Of a stretch of 64,000 bases of DNA, positions 8,511 through 21,535 are shown in pieces. Position 1 is the first letter of the stretch. Each line of letters starts with the position of its first letter. Both the position numbers and the translations under genes were made by a program. This stretch comes from Escallonia rubra. Lineage: Eukaryota; Streptophyta; Magnoliopsida; Escalloniales; Escalloniaceae. Location of the stretch: positions 1 through 64,000 of the forward strand of contig JAVXUO010001530.1 of NCBI GenBank assembly GCA_033065855.1. Reading direction: 5' to 3'. The notes under the pieces are model-generated. The model saw only the letters and a list, made by a program, of their open reading frames with translations. It was not told the origin of the DNA and did not search any database.

Positions 8511-10465
8511 GAAGCTTGGGGTAGATTGATGGTTTGAGCTATCTTTCTGTCTCTCGATATGTATGTATGATTGGTTGGTGGCTGTGTTGATCGATCTCCA
8601 CATATCTTGAGTGACATTGATACCATATGAAGTTTTTGAGTTTTTTAATAGGCCCTTGAAATGATCTGCTGTAGTACATGTGGCTATCTTCTGGCGAGAA
8701 ATTTTCTATCCTATGTGGTAGTTAATTTTCTTTTTGCCTTTCTCTAAGAAATGTTAGTTTGTAAGAAGCATGCCTCGCAAAATATCAAACTTTTTTCCTT
8801 CATCGATAGAGATTGTGCATCTTTAGATTGGAGTTTGAAAAAGTTTGGATGTTTTCTCAAAAACTTTATTTATTTATGATGTTTCATCTAATGGGATGCT
8901 TGTGTTTTATTTACGCTTATAATTTGCGGACGCTTTTGGTTTTCTTCTCTTCACCTTTCGTCCTTTTGCTGAGAACATTTAATTCAGGGTGCATGCTTGT
9001 TATGATGCTTGCATAAGGCTTAGGTTCTTTTGTTGCAGGGCTTGGCTTGATAGGGGAAAACACATTAGTGTGTTTGGAATTCGTTGAAAGTGGGGCTTCA
9101 AAACATTTAAGCGCAATTGAAGGTACTTTTAATTCACTTACTATTTTTTGCATGTACATGAATATCAATTAGAAAATGGATTTTTATGTTTGATGCCTCT
9201 TTCAGTTTGAAACCTGATTTTTGATATTTGATGCCAATTGATTATAGGCTTAGGTTCTTTTGTTTGATGCCACTTTCAGTTAGAAACCTGATTTTATGTG
9301 CATACTGTAATGTTCTTGCTTAGCATGTCAAATATAAGTTTACACATAAACGTTCCTTAAGTTAATAGACATGAAAACACCAAGTTTCTCAAAGTAACTC
9401 ACCAGAAAAACACTTATCAAGAGAACAAGTCTGACTCAGAGACCAAGAAACCAAGAAATGCACCAGTTGTTATGCTGAGGGTAGCTGGTATGGTAGGACT
9501 TATATAGTTGGCGCTCATCAACTTTACAAGCATGCCACCTTCCATCACGGGCCTCTGAATTTCAATCAAAACATTTGATTTCAAAAGGACCATTTCAATT
9601 CGAATCCTGCAGAACAGTTCCAAATTAAGAAAAGAAGAGAACGACTTAAATTGGCGAGAATGATTCAGAGGTCCTGCATCAAACCAAAGACAACAATAAA
9701 ACAAAAAACTGCAAAATGAACACTTTAACATGGCTAATTACAAACTTCAATTCTGCTATGTGTTTTCATCTAATCATACATTCATCTTGAGCATGAACTA
9801 AATGCTAATCGTTCATGGGTCAGTATTATAAGGTAAACTCTAGTAAGTTCACAACGAAAACATAAAAATACATTGCAAACACCTATAGGTTTCTCCACTT
9901 CCCCCCAGTGTAATATTAATAAGATTTAAATATAAGAGACTTCGAATTCTAAGTTTCTTACAGAAAATAAGACACTTTATACAAGACTTAAATAACAGTC
10001 TTACCCCAGATTAAGATTTAAGCGCAGTAACTATCAAAACACCATTGGCTAAAAAAGAGTTTCAATATCATAAAACTAACATGAATAAAACTTGAAACAC
10101 TAGGTTTCATAATACAGTGTCCAAAGTGTGAAATCAAGTAAATTTCTTCTTACCATCCTCTATATCGAAATCAACTACTCGTCTAGCTTATGCCCACTAA
10201 CCAATGCTATGAAATACATTGCAGCAAATTGAATGGACCAAGATTGATATAGAAAACTAAAAGCCACAGGGACTGCAAACGAAAGCTTTAGAGTACATGA
10301 ACACTTCTAAAATTTTAATACACAGCAAACATAGACTTCGTGTCAAAAAACTGAGCCAAGAAAGCCAAGACAACACCACACAAAAAAGACATGGTTTTGA
10401 GTTTATAGCGAAACTTAACTTTTATTGCTAGTGCATGTGGAATAACTAGACATAAAAATAATAGC

Positions 10466-10510
10466 TGAGAGAGGGGGAAGAGAGAGAGAGAGAGAGAGGG
10501 GGGGGGGGGT
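10466..10510. repeat. GA microsatellite followed by an 11-12 base G run
   Basis: An imperfect (GA)n tract runs directly into a homopolymer G tract near 10498-10509. Confidence 0.85.
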
Positions 10511-10895
10511 GTTCGTTTTGAGTATAAAGATGACCAGATATGAAAGACAGAGTCATGAAAGGAATCATATCGTAACACTTTTCTTCCCAGTGACTAATTT
10601 CCAAAGGAAAAGTAAACTTAATAAGTGGAAAAGGAGAAGAAAATCTCAGTGAACTAGGAATTTTATTCCATTGATCGAGTATTAACATTATTTTCCTCCG
10701 GCCTCCTACAAGAAAGAAAGCAATAAGTGTGACGTGATATTTGTATATAGACAGCAGAGATGAAGATAAATCACATTGCCTTGTCCAATGTTCAAGAAAA
10801 ATGACAAAGGAGTTTCCAAAGTGAATCATACTTGCCTAAATGATTCAGATGACATGACAAAGTTGGCAAGTAGCAGCATATCATCAGGATGAAGG

Positions 10896-10898
10896 GAT
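10896..10898. repeat. Target-site duplication GAT (left copy)
   Basis: The identical GAT lies immediately right of the element at 22211-22213. A 3-bp duplication is the CACTA hallmark. Confidence 0.85.
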
Positions 10899-11287
10899 CA
10901 CTACAAGAAACTGTGGCTATAGCAGCGGTCAAAAACTGCTGGTATGATGAGCTAGGGCTTAAATTTGTATAGTTGGTGATTAAGAAGCTATAGTTAAGGT
11001 AAGGGTTTTAAAGGGATATACTTTTGGGGCTGTTTAAGTTGTGAATGGTACCCGAGAGCAATGATTTTGGTGTATCAAAGTGGCACATAATCAAATCATT
11101 TAATCTGAAATGCTGTAATAATATGGTATCCATAAGTGGCTGCTTATGGGAGCAAAGTCTAGTTACCTTGTGTGGTAGGTGAGTTTGGTATATCTATTAC
11201 ATTGTACAAGTAAATTATGTTTTCCTTTATTCACATAGATAATGATTACGCTGCAACTAATTTATTACTTACATGAAGGGACCTAAT

Positions 11288-13551
11288 ATGGACAAGGAAT
11301 GGCTTAACTTGCCAAGGGCCTCACAAGCTTATCATCAAGGTGTTAATAGATTTCTTGATTTCGCATTCCGTAACGTGGGTACTTCTTCAGGAGAGATTTT
11401 GTGTCCTTGTACAAGGTGTGTCAATGGTTGATTCCAGAAACGGGAGATAGTCGAGGAACATTTAGTTATGAGAGGATTTGCAAATCACTATAGAATATGG
11501 ACAGATCATGGCGAGGTTAATCACGGCGAGGTTCAAGGTGAAGGTAACATGCCTTTGAATGATGTTGACAACAGGGATCCTGTACGTGAAGTTGAAGTCG
11601 ATAGAATGCCTGAACTAGTTNATGACGTTATTAGAAATCGACTTCAAGATGATCCTTGCACCAAGGCTGCAAAATTTGATAAGTACATGAATGAAGCGAA
11701 CCAAGAATTGTATCCAGGATGCAAGTCAGAAACTAAGTTGTCTTTCATTGTTTGGCTTTTTAATTTGAAGTGTACTAGTAAGTGGAGTGACAAGTCATTT
11801 GACACGTTGATAGACAAATTAAGAGTGATAATTCCTGCCGGAGAGCAACTGCCAGCCAACTATTATGAAACAAGAAAATTGATCGGAGACTTGGGGTTTA
11901 GTTATGAAAAGATTGATGTGTGCCCAAATGATTGCATGTTATATTGGAAGGAGAACAACAAGAAGAGATCTTGTTCAGTTTGTAAGGAACCAAGGTGGAA
12001 GACGGTACAAGGCAAGCCAGATGACATGAGTGTAGTTCAAACCTCTAAGTCAAAACGTCATAAAGTTGCCGTTAAACAGTTGCGGCACTTTTCATTAACT
12101 CAAGCTTTACAAAGGATGTACATGTCACCCGAAACAGCAATTGATATGGTATGGCATGATAGAAACCGACGAAAAGACGGGGTAAATCGCCATCCTGCCG
12201 ACTCTTTGGCTTGGAAACACTTCGATGAAATGCACCCATCATTCGCTTCTGACCCTCGCAACATTAGGCTTGGTTTGTCAACTGACGGTATGGATCCTTT
12301 CACCCATGGCTCGAATCAGAGTATATGGCCGGTGACTATGGTTGTTTACAACTTACCCCCGTCAATGTGTATGAAGCAGTGTAATATGATTATGCCATTG
12401 TTGATACCTGGACCGACTTCCCCGGGGAATGATATTGATGTTTATTTAAGACCATTGATTGAGGAGCTTCAGGCCTTGTTTGCTGGGGTTGAAACATATG
12501 ATGCTGCTACCAAGACTACATTCGTAATGCGTGCAGCAGTTTTATGGACCATTAGTGACTTTCCAGCATTGGCCATGATTTTTGGATGGAGCACCAAAGG
12601 TAAGTTAGCGTGTCCAGCTTGTCTGGGAAGTACGTGCTCGGAACGAATACGTGGTAAGCAATATTACAATGCAGATCGTTCTTTTCTAAAGTTCGATCAT
12701 AAATTTAGACGTGATAAACGAAGTGTCAATGGAGAATGTGAGTTCAGGGAAGCTCCTGTCGTACCTTCTGGTTTTGATGTAGCTGAAATGATAAAAGACA
12801 TTGATGTCACTTTTGGGAAGAAAACTAAACACACCGTCCCCAAAGCTGCCACGCATAATTGGAGGAAAAAAAGTATTTTCTTTGAATTGTCATATTGGAA
12901 GACCCTTCTCCATCGCCATAATTTAGACGTAATGCATATTGAGAAAAACATTTGTGATAGCCTCATGGGAACATTATTAGGTCTGAAGGGGAAGACAAAG
13001 GATAATCTTAAATCTCGACTTGACTTGCAAGATAGGAATATTAGGGCAGAATTACATCCTAGACCAATTGGCACGTCGGGGGATCGATACGAATTGCCTG
13101 CTGCATGCTTTACCATGTCAAAGGATGAGAAAACCAAAGTTCTTGAAGTGTTGAAGAATGTAAAGGTTCCGGATGGTTATTCGGCAAATATATCTAGATG
13201 CGTCAATGTCAAAGAGCGTAAGATCTCGAGGTTGAAAAGCCATGATTGTCACATATTGATGCAACAACTACTTCCACTAGCAATTAGAGGGTCACTTACG
13301 CCGCATGTATGCTCTGCTATTATTGATTTGTGCCATTACTTTAGAGATCTGTGCTTGAAAAACTCCTGAGTAGAAGACTTTGAGCGGTGGAACAAGAAGA
13401 TTGCAGAAATTATGTGTCGTCTAGAGTTGTTATTTCTTCCATCATTTTTTGTTTTCATGGTGCATTTACCGATTCACTTAGCTGAAGAAGCTAGGCTTGC
13501 TGGTCCAGTTAAATATCGTCAGATGTTCCCTTTCGAAAGGTTTGGATTTTA
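11288..13551 (+). pseudogene. TNP2-type CACTA transposase (Transposase_21 family), N-terminal and central parts
   Basis: Translation from the ATG at 11288 begins MDKEWLNLPRASQAYHQGVN..., the usual TNP2 start, followed by a Cys motif ILCPCTRCVNG. An in-frame TGA lies at 11429-11431, where the family has a Trp/Tyr-containing segment. The long open frame 11468-13369 then carries the central transposase region (LSTDGMDPFTHGSNQSIWPV, SDFPALAMIFGWSTKGKLAC, LDVMHIEKNICDSL). A second in-frame TGA (13367-13369) precedes a same-frame continuation (VEDFERWNKKIAEIMCRLEL, HLPIHLAEEARLAGPVKYRQ) that stops at about 13551, earlier than typical TNP2 proteins. One ambiguous base at 11621 gives an unknown residue. 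The protein would cut the element's ends. This copy is inactive as read. Confidence 0.9.
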
Positions 13552-13630
13552 GGTTATATATGATTTTTTTACTAGTGTTTCTTTTATACAGTTGCATATA
13601 TTTGTGGGGTAATATGTTTTGTTACGATAT

Positions 13631-14048
13631 ATATAGGCCCCAAGACTTGTGTGAGAATGCTGAAGCAGGGCCTGAAATTGATAATGACTTGCCCCTTATG
13701 AACTCAAGTTCATTGCCACAACCTGTAGAGGTAGATACAGACTGCATTACTTGGCTTTGGAATGATGTAGAAGGAGAGTTAGTTTTTCCAAGGGATGTGC
13801 CAAACAGACAGAGGAGAGGGCGGTCCGGTCACCCAAGTAGTAGGAGAATAATTGGTGCTTTTCTTAATGGCAAGGAAGATGAAAATATCAATTATGAGGA
13901 TGATGTTAAGAAGGATGATAATTCTGAAGATGAAGAGGAAGATGATAATCTAGATGAGGATTTTGATGATGAAGATGAAAATGAAGATGAAGATGAAGAT
14001 CTAGATGAAGATGTAGATCAAGAAGAAGATGAAGACGAAGATGAATAG
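13631..14048 (+). pseudogene. Acidic C-terminal exon, probably the tail of the TNP2 gene
   Basis: After a plausible acceptor (ATATATAG, near 13636) an open frame reads PQDLCENAEAGPEIDNDLP, then an Arg-rich patch (PNRQRRGRSGHPSSRR), and ends in about 60 residues that are almost all Asp/Glu, encoded by a GAT/GAA/GAG repeat, with the stop at 14046-14048. Acidic tails are seen in CACTA proteins, but the segment that would join it to the TNP2 core seems missing. It could alternatively be a separate small exon. The low-complexity end is also a simple-sequence expansion. Confidence 0.45.
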
Positions 14049-14373
14049 GAGGATTATATCTGTACATATAAGTGATCGAGTGTTTCATAAATGCATGTGT
14101 TTTTTATTAAGACTCGTGATCTTTATGTTTTTGCATGCTTATTTGAATCAATGTCATGATTGTTGAAAAAAGGCGTTCGGTTTTGTAACAATGAAGCATA
14201 CTGCCAAAGGGTTTCTTTTCTTTTATGCTCATGTAAATTTTGCCAAATGAGTTAATTTTATTTGATGTCTCATGTTAATATATGAGACGCGCATGCATTG
14301 TACATGCATAATGCGACCTTTTTCAGTTGGTGCTTGAGTTAATGCTTGCCCTACATGCATAGACTCTTTTCAC

Positions 14374-14523
14374 ATGGCTGGACGGCGACGGCGACAGTTA
14401 CATGCCGAGGCTGATACACCACGGGCTGAAGACCAAGAGATTCACTCATTGATGGTTCATCGATGGAGGCCTATGATTCACAAGTCGAGGGTTCGGCGAC
14501 ACAGGAAGAGGGTTCAAGCACAG
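14374..14523 (+). CDS. Possible first exon of the CACTA second gene (Arg-rich)
   Basis: An ATG opens MAGRRRRQLHAEADTPRAED... and the frame reaches ...RVQAQ just before GTTTTAATG, which could be a splice donor. Its position between TNP2 and the Transposase_24-type exons, and its basic N-terminus, suggest it starts the TNPA-like gene. No direct link to the later exons can be shown. Confidence 0.3.
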
Positions 14524-14562
14524 GTTTTAATGATTACTTCTTATATATGTAATGATTCATGA

Positions 14563-15018
14563 ATGCTCTAGATTTTATTACTCCTGATTCACCATTAATA
14601 TTTCAGGAACTCTGGCATATACTTTAGGGCTTTTTTCAATCAACACGAGTTGTTAAGTCCATTACAGATATATACTTGTCAATTTTAGTTTATTGACGCT
14701 GTTAAACTGTAGACAAGTAGGTCGATAATGATCTATACTTGCAGAAAAGAATCTACCCAAAAGAGAATAAACATCCAAGTTTTGCACATTTGAGAGAACC
14801 TCATTACATGGAAATAGAACATGTAGTGTCGGAAAGTAGACTTCAATTAGAATAATAAAGAGCGACAATGGTTCATTTAGCATTTCTTTACAAAGCTGTT
14901 AAACTGGAGAGATTCAGAAAATCTGAATCGAATAATACATCATATCAGAGTAAGTAAAAATACTCCGTCTTAGAAGTCGCCGGTAGCAAATTGTGTAGTT
15001 GTGTTCTTAGTCTTATGT
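14563..15018. other. CACTA interior without a recognised feature
   Basis: AT-rich, probably intronic for the second CACTA gene. Confidence 0.4.
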
Positions 15019-15910
15019 TTTCTTTCATCTCACATATACAAGTGCACAAGGCTTCACACATCACACACACGATAATACACACAGTAACACAGCGACTCAA
15101 ACACCCTCACACATGACTGCCCAGCAGCCTACACACACGCATCACGCACACATAACAGCACACAGAGCAGTACACACACGTATCACACACACATAACGGC
15201 ACACACAGCAGCACACCCGCATCACACACACATAACGGCACACACAACAGTACACACACGAATCACACACGCATAGTTACAAACACACACAGCAGTACAC
15301 ACACTTTCACATATGGCTGCCGAGCAGCCTACGCACACACGCATCACACACAGCAGTACACACACGCATCACACACACATAACGACACACACATCAGTAC
15401 ACACACTTTTGCATATGGCGGCCGAGCAGCCTACGCACACATAACAGCACACACATCAGTACACACACGCATCACACACACATAACGGCACACACAGCAG
15501 TACACACACGCATCACATATGGCTGCCGAGCAGCCTACGCACACACGCATCACACACATCAGTACACACACGCATCACACACACATAACGGCACACACAT
15601 CAGTACACACACTTTCGCATATGGCGCCGAGCAGCCTACGCACACATAACAACACACATAGCAGTACACAAGCAGTACACACACGCATCACACACACATA
15701 ACGGCACACACAGCAGTACACACACGCATCACATATGGCTGCCGAGCAGCCTACGCACACACGCATCACACACAGCAGTACACACATGCATCACACACAG
15801 CAGTACACACACGCATCACATATGGCTGTCGAGCAGCCAACGCACACACGCATCACACATTCGCGCACATCAATACACTCAGTACCACGCGTGCGCGCGC
15901 ACACACTAGA
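15019..15910. repeat. CA-rich minisatellite with recurring GGCTGCCGAGCAGCC palindrome
   Basis: Tandem, irregular units of about 90-110 bp are made of ACACACGCATCACACACACATAACGGCACACACAGCAGT and, once per unit, CATATGGCTGCCGAGCAGCCTACGC. The core GGCTGC-CGA-GCAGCC is a perfect 6-bp-arm hairpin. Copies or variants lie near 15120, 15314, 15415, 15518, 15620, 15735 and 15822. The His/Thr-rich ORFs here are products of the repeat and are not genes. Confidence 0.88.
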
Positions 15911-16542
15911 TAAACACACACTACCCATCTACAATCTGCCACTTTCAACATACTCCTCTAAATAGTCCATGCACCACTCAATCACAGACACCTCCACTAA
16001 TCAATAAATTCAATTTTATATAAAGAATGAGAGACTGAACGGCATGGACATGAGATCATATCCGGTGTCTGTGCGCTCTCTCAAACCAGCGAAGGCACAT
16101 TGACACTTAAGGTCACTTTACACTTCACTCCCGCATGGTCCTTATTCACTTCTTTAACATTTTGCACAGCTGAGCTTTCGGTGCTTAATTGTGCTGATAT
16201 AATCTGGTTACTTGTGTCTTTATATTCACTTATACTTCAATGTCCAGATTTGTAAGTGCATCTGAAAGAGTTATTGGGTTTTTGGGTTTGGTTCTTGAAG
16301 TTGAGTTATGGCTGAATTCAATGTACTCTTGCAACTTGTGCTTCTGGATTCATTATCTGGTTGTTTATATGGTATTCAATGCTTAGAATTAAGGGTCTTT
16401 TAGTTAGGAGTAGCTGGGGCATATATAACTAGAAAGAGACCAATTTGTGGTAGAAAAATGAGCCTAATGGCGTGGGTTTTACCGCTGGGTTGATGTTAAA
16501 TTGCTTGCATCAAGCGAGAGATATTAATTACATATCATTTCA
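15911..16542. other. CACTA interior, no feature recognised
   Basis: No coding signal and no repeat of note. It lies upstream of the first clear exon of the TNPA-like gene. Confidence 0.4.
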
Positions 16543-18628
16543 GTTCGATACCAAGTTTCCTGCTCATTCGAGGTTCAGTTGGACCACAATGGATGAAATC
16601 TCAAATGTTTTCTTTTTAGGGTAAGTGCAGATTACTCTCTAACCATTTGTTGCATGAAATCTCAAATAAATTAGCCATTCAGTGAAAGCTTGCTTTGTGT
16701 TTAAGTAAATTACATTGTTTCAGCGCGAAAGAAGGCTAGAGGACCCACTATGTGCGCAAATGTGTGGGCAAGAGAAACTCAAAAGTATGTGGGGTACAAC
16801 AATGTAGGCCAGATGTATACTGGTGATGTGAAAGAGATGACTGCATGGCTTGGAACCTTAGCGCGAAAGCACAATATCTTTCCGATCCACAAACCTTTCT
16901 TCTCTAATTTCACTAAAGATGATCTGGAGGTTGCTTGGGCTGAAATAATGGTATATTTAATCTTTGAAACACATAACTCTTCCCTATATGCTGCTTTTGT
17001 AATTGATTGTCCATCCAGTTTACCCTTTAAATGGTAATCACATGCACTAACTAATGCATCAACTATGTTGAATAATCATGATGTAAAATCCATATTGGTT
17101 TTGCTCCATTTGACTCTTACATTATGCTTGCAGAAACGATACACAACAGACAACCCAATGGCAAAAAAACATATATTTGAGAGGCTTGACAACATGTGGA
17201 GAGGTGAGAAGTATGAATATAAGCAGACGTATTGCGTAGAGAATGATCGAGCAAAATCCATGAGCAATATGAATGACTTAAGGGTGGACAAAATCCAGTG
17301 GGAGACATTAGTTAACTATTGGTTAACTAGTGAAGCAAAGGTAAATGACTAGTTGTAGTAATACACTTCAGTGATTTTGATGCCTCATCTACTAACGAAA
17401 ATACAAAAAACAGAAAGAGTCAGTCCAAAACTCAAAAAACCGGAAGGGAAACTTGATTGGGCATACACTTGGCTCAAAGTCTTTCCCTAGGAAGCACCAC
17501 GAACTGGTGAGAACATTTAAAATGCATAAAATATATGCCATGTATATTCTGTGAATGACATGTGCTTCTTTCTATTGTTTTTTACTTGGCAGTACTTGGA
17601 TGATGGAAAAAATCGTTCTCGAACTGAGATGTACGTAGTGTCGCACACTTGCAAGGATGAGACTGTGCTAGAATATGCAAAAGAGAAGTTGGTAAGTCCT
17701 AGTTATGTAAATGAAAGTGCGCAAGTTTCCTTGACTGCATTTACTTCTCAAGTCTGCTTGCAATCTGAACTTCTTCATCTATGTGGCTTTCAACCATAGT
17801 TTTTGCTACACTACTTTGCGAAATCACTACATGAATGCATGAAGATTTGAACTCATTAAACGTGAGTTGATGTTATGAAGTGGCTTGAGCTAAAGCCTTG
17901 TAACATAGACACATACAAACCAGAAATTACACAAACCTATTCTATGTTTGGCACCGTCTCTACTTGTAATATGTAAGGTTTAATTAAACGTTGACATGGT
18001 CTGACCATACAATCTACTTATTGTGCTGAATTGGTTGGTGTCTTAAGCCAATTGATTAGCTAGAGGATTATGCCGAGGAGTCGCTTCTTTTTAGGAAAAG
18101 ATTTATGGTGTTGTATGTTTATTGGAACAAAGCTGGCAACGTGACATCTATATATCGTTGGCGCAATTAGGCCTTTAGTTACTTGCCAAAACGTGACTTT
18201 TCGCTTGTAGGATGAGATAAAAAAGAAACAAGATGCCGATACAATAACTGAGGATGAAAGCAATATACTTGCTACCGGCCGCGATGATATACTTTCACAA
18301 ACTTATGGAAAAGACAGCCATGGCAGAGTTCGTTGCATGAGTTTGGGAGCCAACATTACAAACATCTTTGGCACAAACAAAAGATTAGTGCTGAGCCTGC
18401 TCCAAGCATTATGGAAGAGCTGGTTATGCTGAGAGAGAGAGTCGCTGAGGTTGATGCTATGAAGTCTCAAGTAGAAGAACTTCACAACATGAAGTCGCAG
18501 CTAGAAGAATTTAATACCATGAAGTCTCAACTTGCAGAATTCAATAGAATAAAGTTTAATATGGAAGAGTTCAAGTCTAAGACGGATGAGTTTGGGCCAA
18601 CTTCATGCAAACCCAGAGCCAAAATTTG

Positions 18629-19814
18629 AGGCCTTTCAATTGTCAGGCAGGATTCATCATTCATTGTTTTGAAGTTTTTCTTTGTTTGATCATCTTCTAA
18701 CTTTAAGACCAATGCTCTACTAGGTTTACATAGCAAATCCTGCCATATAGCTAATTTTTTATTTGCACGATTAATTATGCTTCTCTGTTTTAAGTAAGTA
18801 ATTTATCACGAGCATCGTTCATGTGCTTATGGTGCTTAAAGTATATTTTTGGACTTTTTTTCAGATGTTATTCTTATGAAATGAAATCATGTCCTGTAAA
18901 TTTTAAGCCATCGTTAGTAAGAATTTCTGAAAACAGATTGAATATATTCTTGTAGTTGGACAAATCGGGTAGCACATGGATAGGGATCCTAGTTCACTCC
19001 AATATTTTGCTTTCCAATCAGTTCTTGTTGTTTTATAGTTACTGTTCATTGATGGAAAATGTAAAGGTTGTTATTCAACACATCCCTTTTGGAAACCCAT
19101 TGTATTCAACTACTGATGTAAGATGGTTTACATCGTCATTCCTGTCAATACCTCTTTTGAGTAGTAAAAGAAATGCACATCGCAATAGGTTTGTTGGGCT
19201 ATTATGTCCAAGAGCTATGGACAAAGAGTCTAAAGTTGAAAACTTAGCTGCAGACATTCCAAAGAAGTGTTAGAATATGTTCTACCGTCCCTCCAAGCTT
19301 CAAGTTCAAGATTGTCCTTGGAAGTGTTGGTTTCCAACACGGGCATGTTGCCTTGCTACAAGTGTCTGTCCTTCCTTGATCCTGACCAAACTCTTTATCC
19401 CCTCCTTCCTTTCCAATTACAATTAGTCAATTACTCATGAAAGACCCCATGCACTCGCAGATGACCTGCAAATGCATCCAAATTTTAAACTACATGATTT
19501 AAAATACGTGACACCAAATTCTATTCTTCCTCTGCTTTTTACCGGACACTGCTGCAGGAGTCTAAACTCAACTCCATATGAATAATGCTGGGGGGAAAAC
19601 AAAAAAAGAACTATGTTGTGCACCCCACCCATTTCTTATTTCTGCTTCCTCTTTGGAAATATTAACATAATGTGTATGCTCTTACTAGCTTTGCCCTTGG
19701 TAACTATATTTTTGTCTTTCAAGGCCGGCTCTCACTATTTTATGACTTCCTAGAGATATATCCAACGCTTAGGAGAGATTTACATCATGTTTCTTTGTAA
19801 TCTTCTCCTCTACG
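18629..19814. other. CACTA interior, no feature recognised
   Basis: Probably intron or 3' sequence of the TNPA-like gene. The ORFs here are short and not protein-like. Confidence 0.4.
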
Positions 19815-20560
19815 TTGAAACCAATGCTATCCATGAGGAAAACTAGATATGACAACCAAGTTTCAGAAATAACTTGCATACTTGGTACTTTGCCAAAAAA
19901 AAAAAAAAAAGAGATAAAAGTGGTTGTGCCTTATAGCATTATGATAACGCACATGCCGTGCCTGCGAATTAGGGATACTTACAATATAACTACTTGGTTG
20001 TGCCTTATGATAACATTATGATAACATAGAGCTCTGAAACTTGGTTGTGCCTTATAGCGTTATGATAACGCACATGCCGTTATGATAACATTATATTGTA
20101 AGGGAAAACGACTGCAACTGGTAAAAAAAGGTTGCAAGATCGAGATAAACTATTGTATCTTTGTTCATATTATTATGAGGTGAAGATGCATGTACCACCA
20201 TTACTATTCCAGACGAGCAGTTGATCTTTTATATGGTTGTGCCTTATAGTATAGAGCTAGAACTTTGATTGACCTCTGTACTGGGTTCTTGATCTCTTTT
20301 TTCTCCAGGGCCCATAAAGAAATATCAAGTATGCATTATGATAACGCACGTGTTGTGCCTGAAACTTGGTTGTGCCTTATAGCATTATGATAGAGCTCTG
20401 AAACTTGGTTGTGCCTTACGACAACATTATGATAACATAGAGCTCTAAAACTTGGTTGTGCCTTATAGCATTATGATAACGCACATGCCGTGCCTGCGAA
20501 TTAGGGATACTTACAATATAACTACTTGTATCTAGTTAGGGGTAAAGCCTTGGAATTGGT
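19815..20560. repeat. Dispersed repeats of TTGGTTGTGCCTTATAGCAT within the CACTA element
   Basis: A module of about 75 bp (TTGTGCCTTATAGCATTATG, ATAACGCACATGCCGTGCCT, GCGAATTAGGGATACTTACA) occurs nearly identically near 19922-19997 and 20455-20530. At least four partial copies lie between them, e.g. at 20042, 20235, 20370 and 20408. Confidence 0.8.
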
Positions 20561-21119
20561 TTTAACTGTCAATTCATGCCTGGTTGTAGTGTTTGTGTTT
20601 TTCTTACGACGCTCTCAGCTATGATTTACCTGGACCTTTTGAGTTATTGGGGAAGGTGTGTACATGGAAGGATTGTTTTGACTTGGTATTGCTCAACAGT
20701 TAGAGCCAAGCTAGTGGGATGACATGATAATGTCATTATATGATAAGTTTAAAAGAGTCCAAATCAGTTTTTTCTACTTGCAAAGATCATCCCCTTGTTC
20801 TTATATTTTTTTGCCCTTTCCAATTATTAGCAGAATGTGCATGCTCCTACTAGCTTTTGTTGATTGAATGTTGACGATGCACATGCCTTGCCTGCTAATT
20901 AGGGATGATTATTACAGTATATATCTCCTTAACTTAAAATATAACTCCAATTATTTGGTACAACCTCTCAGTCATTGATGATGCTTTGTTTCATTTCGTA
21001 GGATGGTTATGATGGCCAGGAGCAAGATGCAAGCCCTGCGAATGAGGACTAGTTCCCATGAGTTGCTCGTGGTTCGCAACTAATGTGGGTGGATGTATAT
21101 AGTACCAGCTTGGACAGGA

Positions 21120-21335
21120 TTATGACATGGAGATAATTTTTGAAATCAAGTGCTAGGACATGAATATGATATGGAGATAGCTTTTGAATTTAATTAAGTG
21201 CTAGGACATGAATATGATATGGAGATAGCTTTTGAATTTAATCAAGTGTTAGGACATGAATATGATATGGAGATAGCTTTTGAAATTAAGTGTTAGGACA
21301 TGAATATGATATGGAGATAGCTTTTGAAATTAAGT
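21120..21335. repeat. Tandem repeat, unit about 53 bp, about 4 copies
   Basis: The unit is GGACATGAATATGATATGGA followed by GATAGCTTTTGAA(A/T)TTAA. It starts right after the inferred last exon of the TNPA-like gene. Confidence 0.85.
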
Positions 21336-21535
21336 ATGGAGATTGACGCTTTTGTATGGAATTTGGTGCACAAATTATTGTTATATAACATTGCACTATT
21401 TATGCAATTGAAAACATCTTTATAATCTTTCAGTTGCAGAACATGTTTATGATATTTCAATTGTATTTGCAGGTTATTGTGATAAAAAAAGATCCAGCAT
21501 TCGATTAAAAGAAAAAAAAAAAAAAAGAGCACATG

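Larger units (their letters stand above)
8511..10898. other. Intergenic AT-rich sequence; possible exon at its right end
   Basis: No convincing gene is seen. A GA/G-rich low-complexity tract lies at 10466-10510. On the minus strand, 10898-10835 can be read LHPDDMLLLANFVMSSESF and is followed by AGGCAA|GTATGA, a plausible splice donor. This may be part of a host exon cut by the CACTA insertion, at low confidence. Confidence 0.35.
16543..21052 (+). pseudogene. TNPA-like CACTA protein gene (Transposase_24 type), spliced, frameshifted
   Basis: Successive blocks are flanked by AG/GT sites: 16543-16620 (FDTKFPAHSRFSWTTMDE); 16723-16951 (RKKARGPTMC..., MTAWLGTLARKHNIFPIHKP); 17134-17340 (KRYTTDNPMAKKHIFERLDN...); about 17413-17506 (GHTLGSKSFPRKHHEL); 17594-17691 (YLDDGKNRSRTEMYVVSHTC, matching the family's E-MY-xxHT motif); 18211 onward (DEIKKKQDADTITEDES, HGRVRCMSLGANITNIFG). 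Near 18370 the reading frame shifts and continues as a coiled coil with MKSQ(L/V)EE(F/L) heptad-like repeats to 18628. A short final exon at 21002-21052 (DGYDGQEQDASPANED, TAG) is plausible. Family members bind subterminal repeats and work with TNP2. The frameshift makes this copy probably non-functional. Confidence 0.72.

Noticed and set aside
15519-15965. Thr/His-rich ORFs
   Set aside because: Products of a CACACA-rich minisatellite, with no independent coding evidence.
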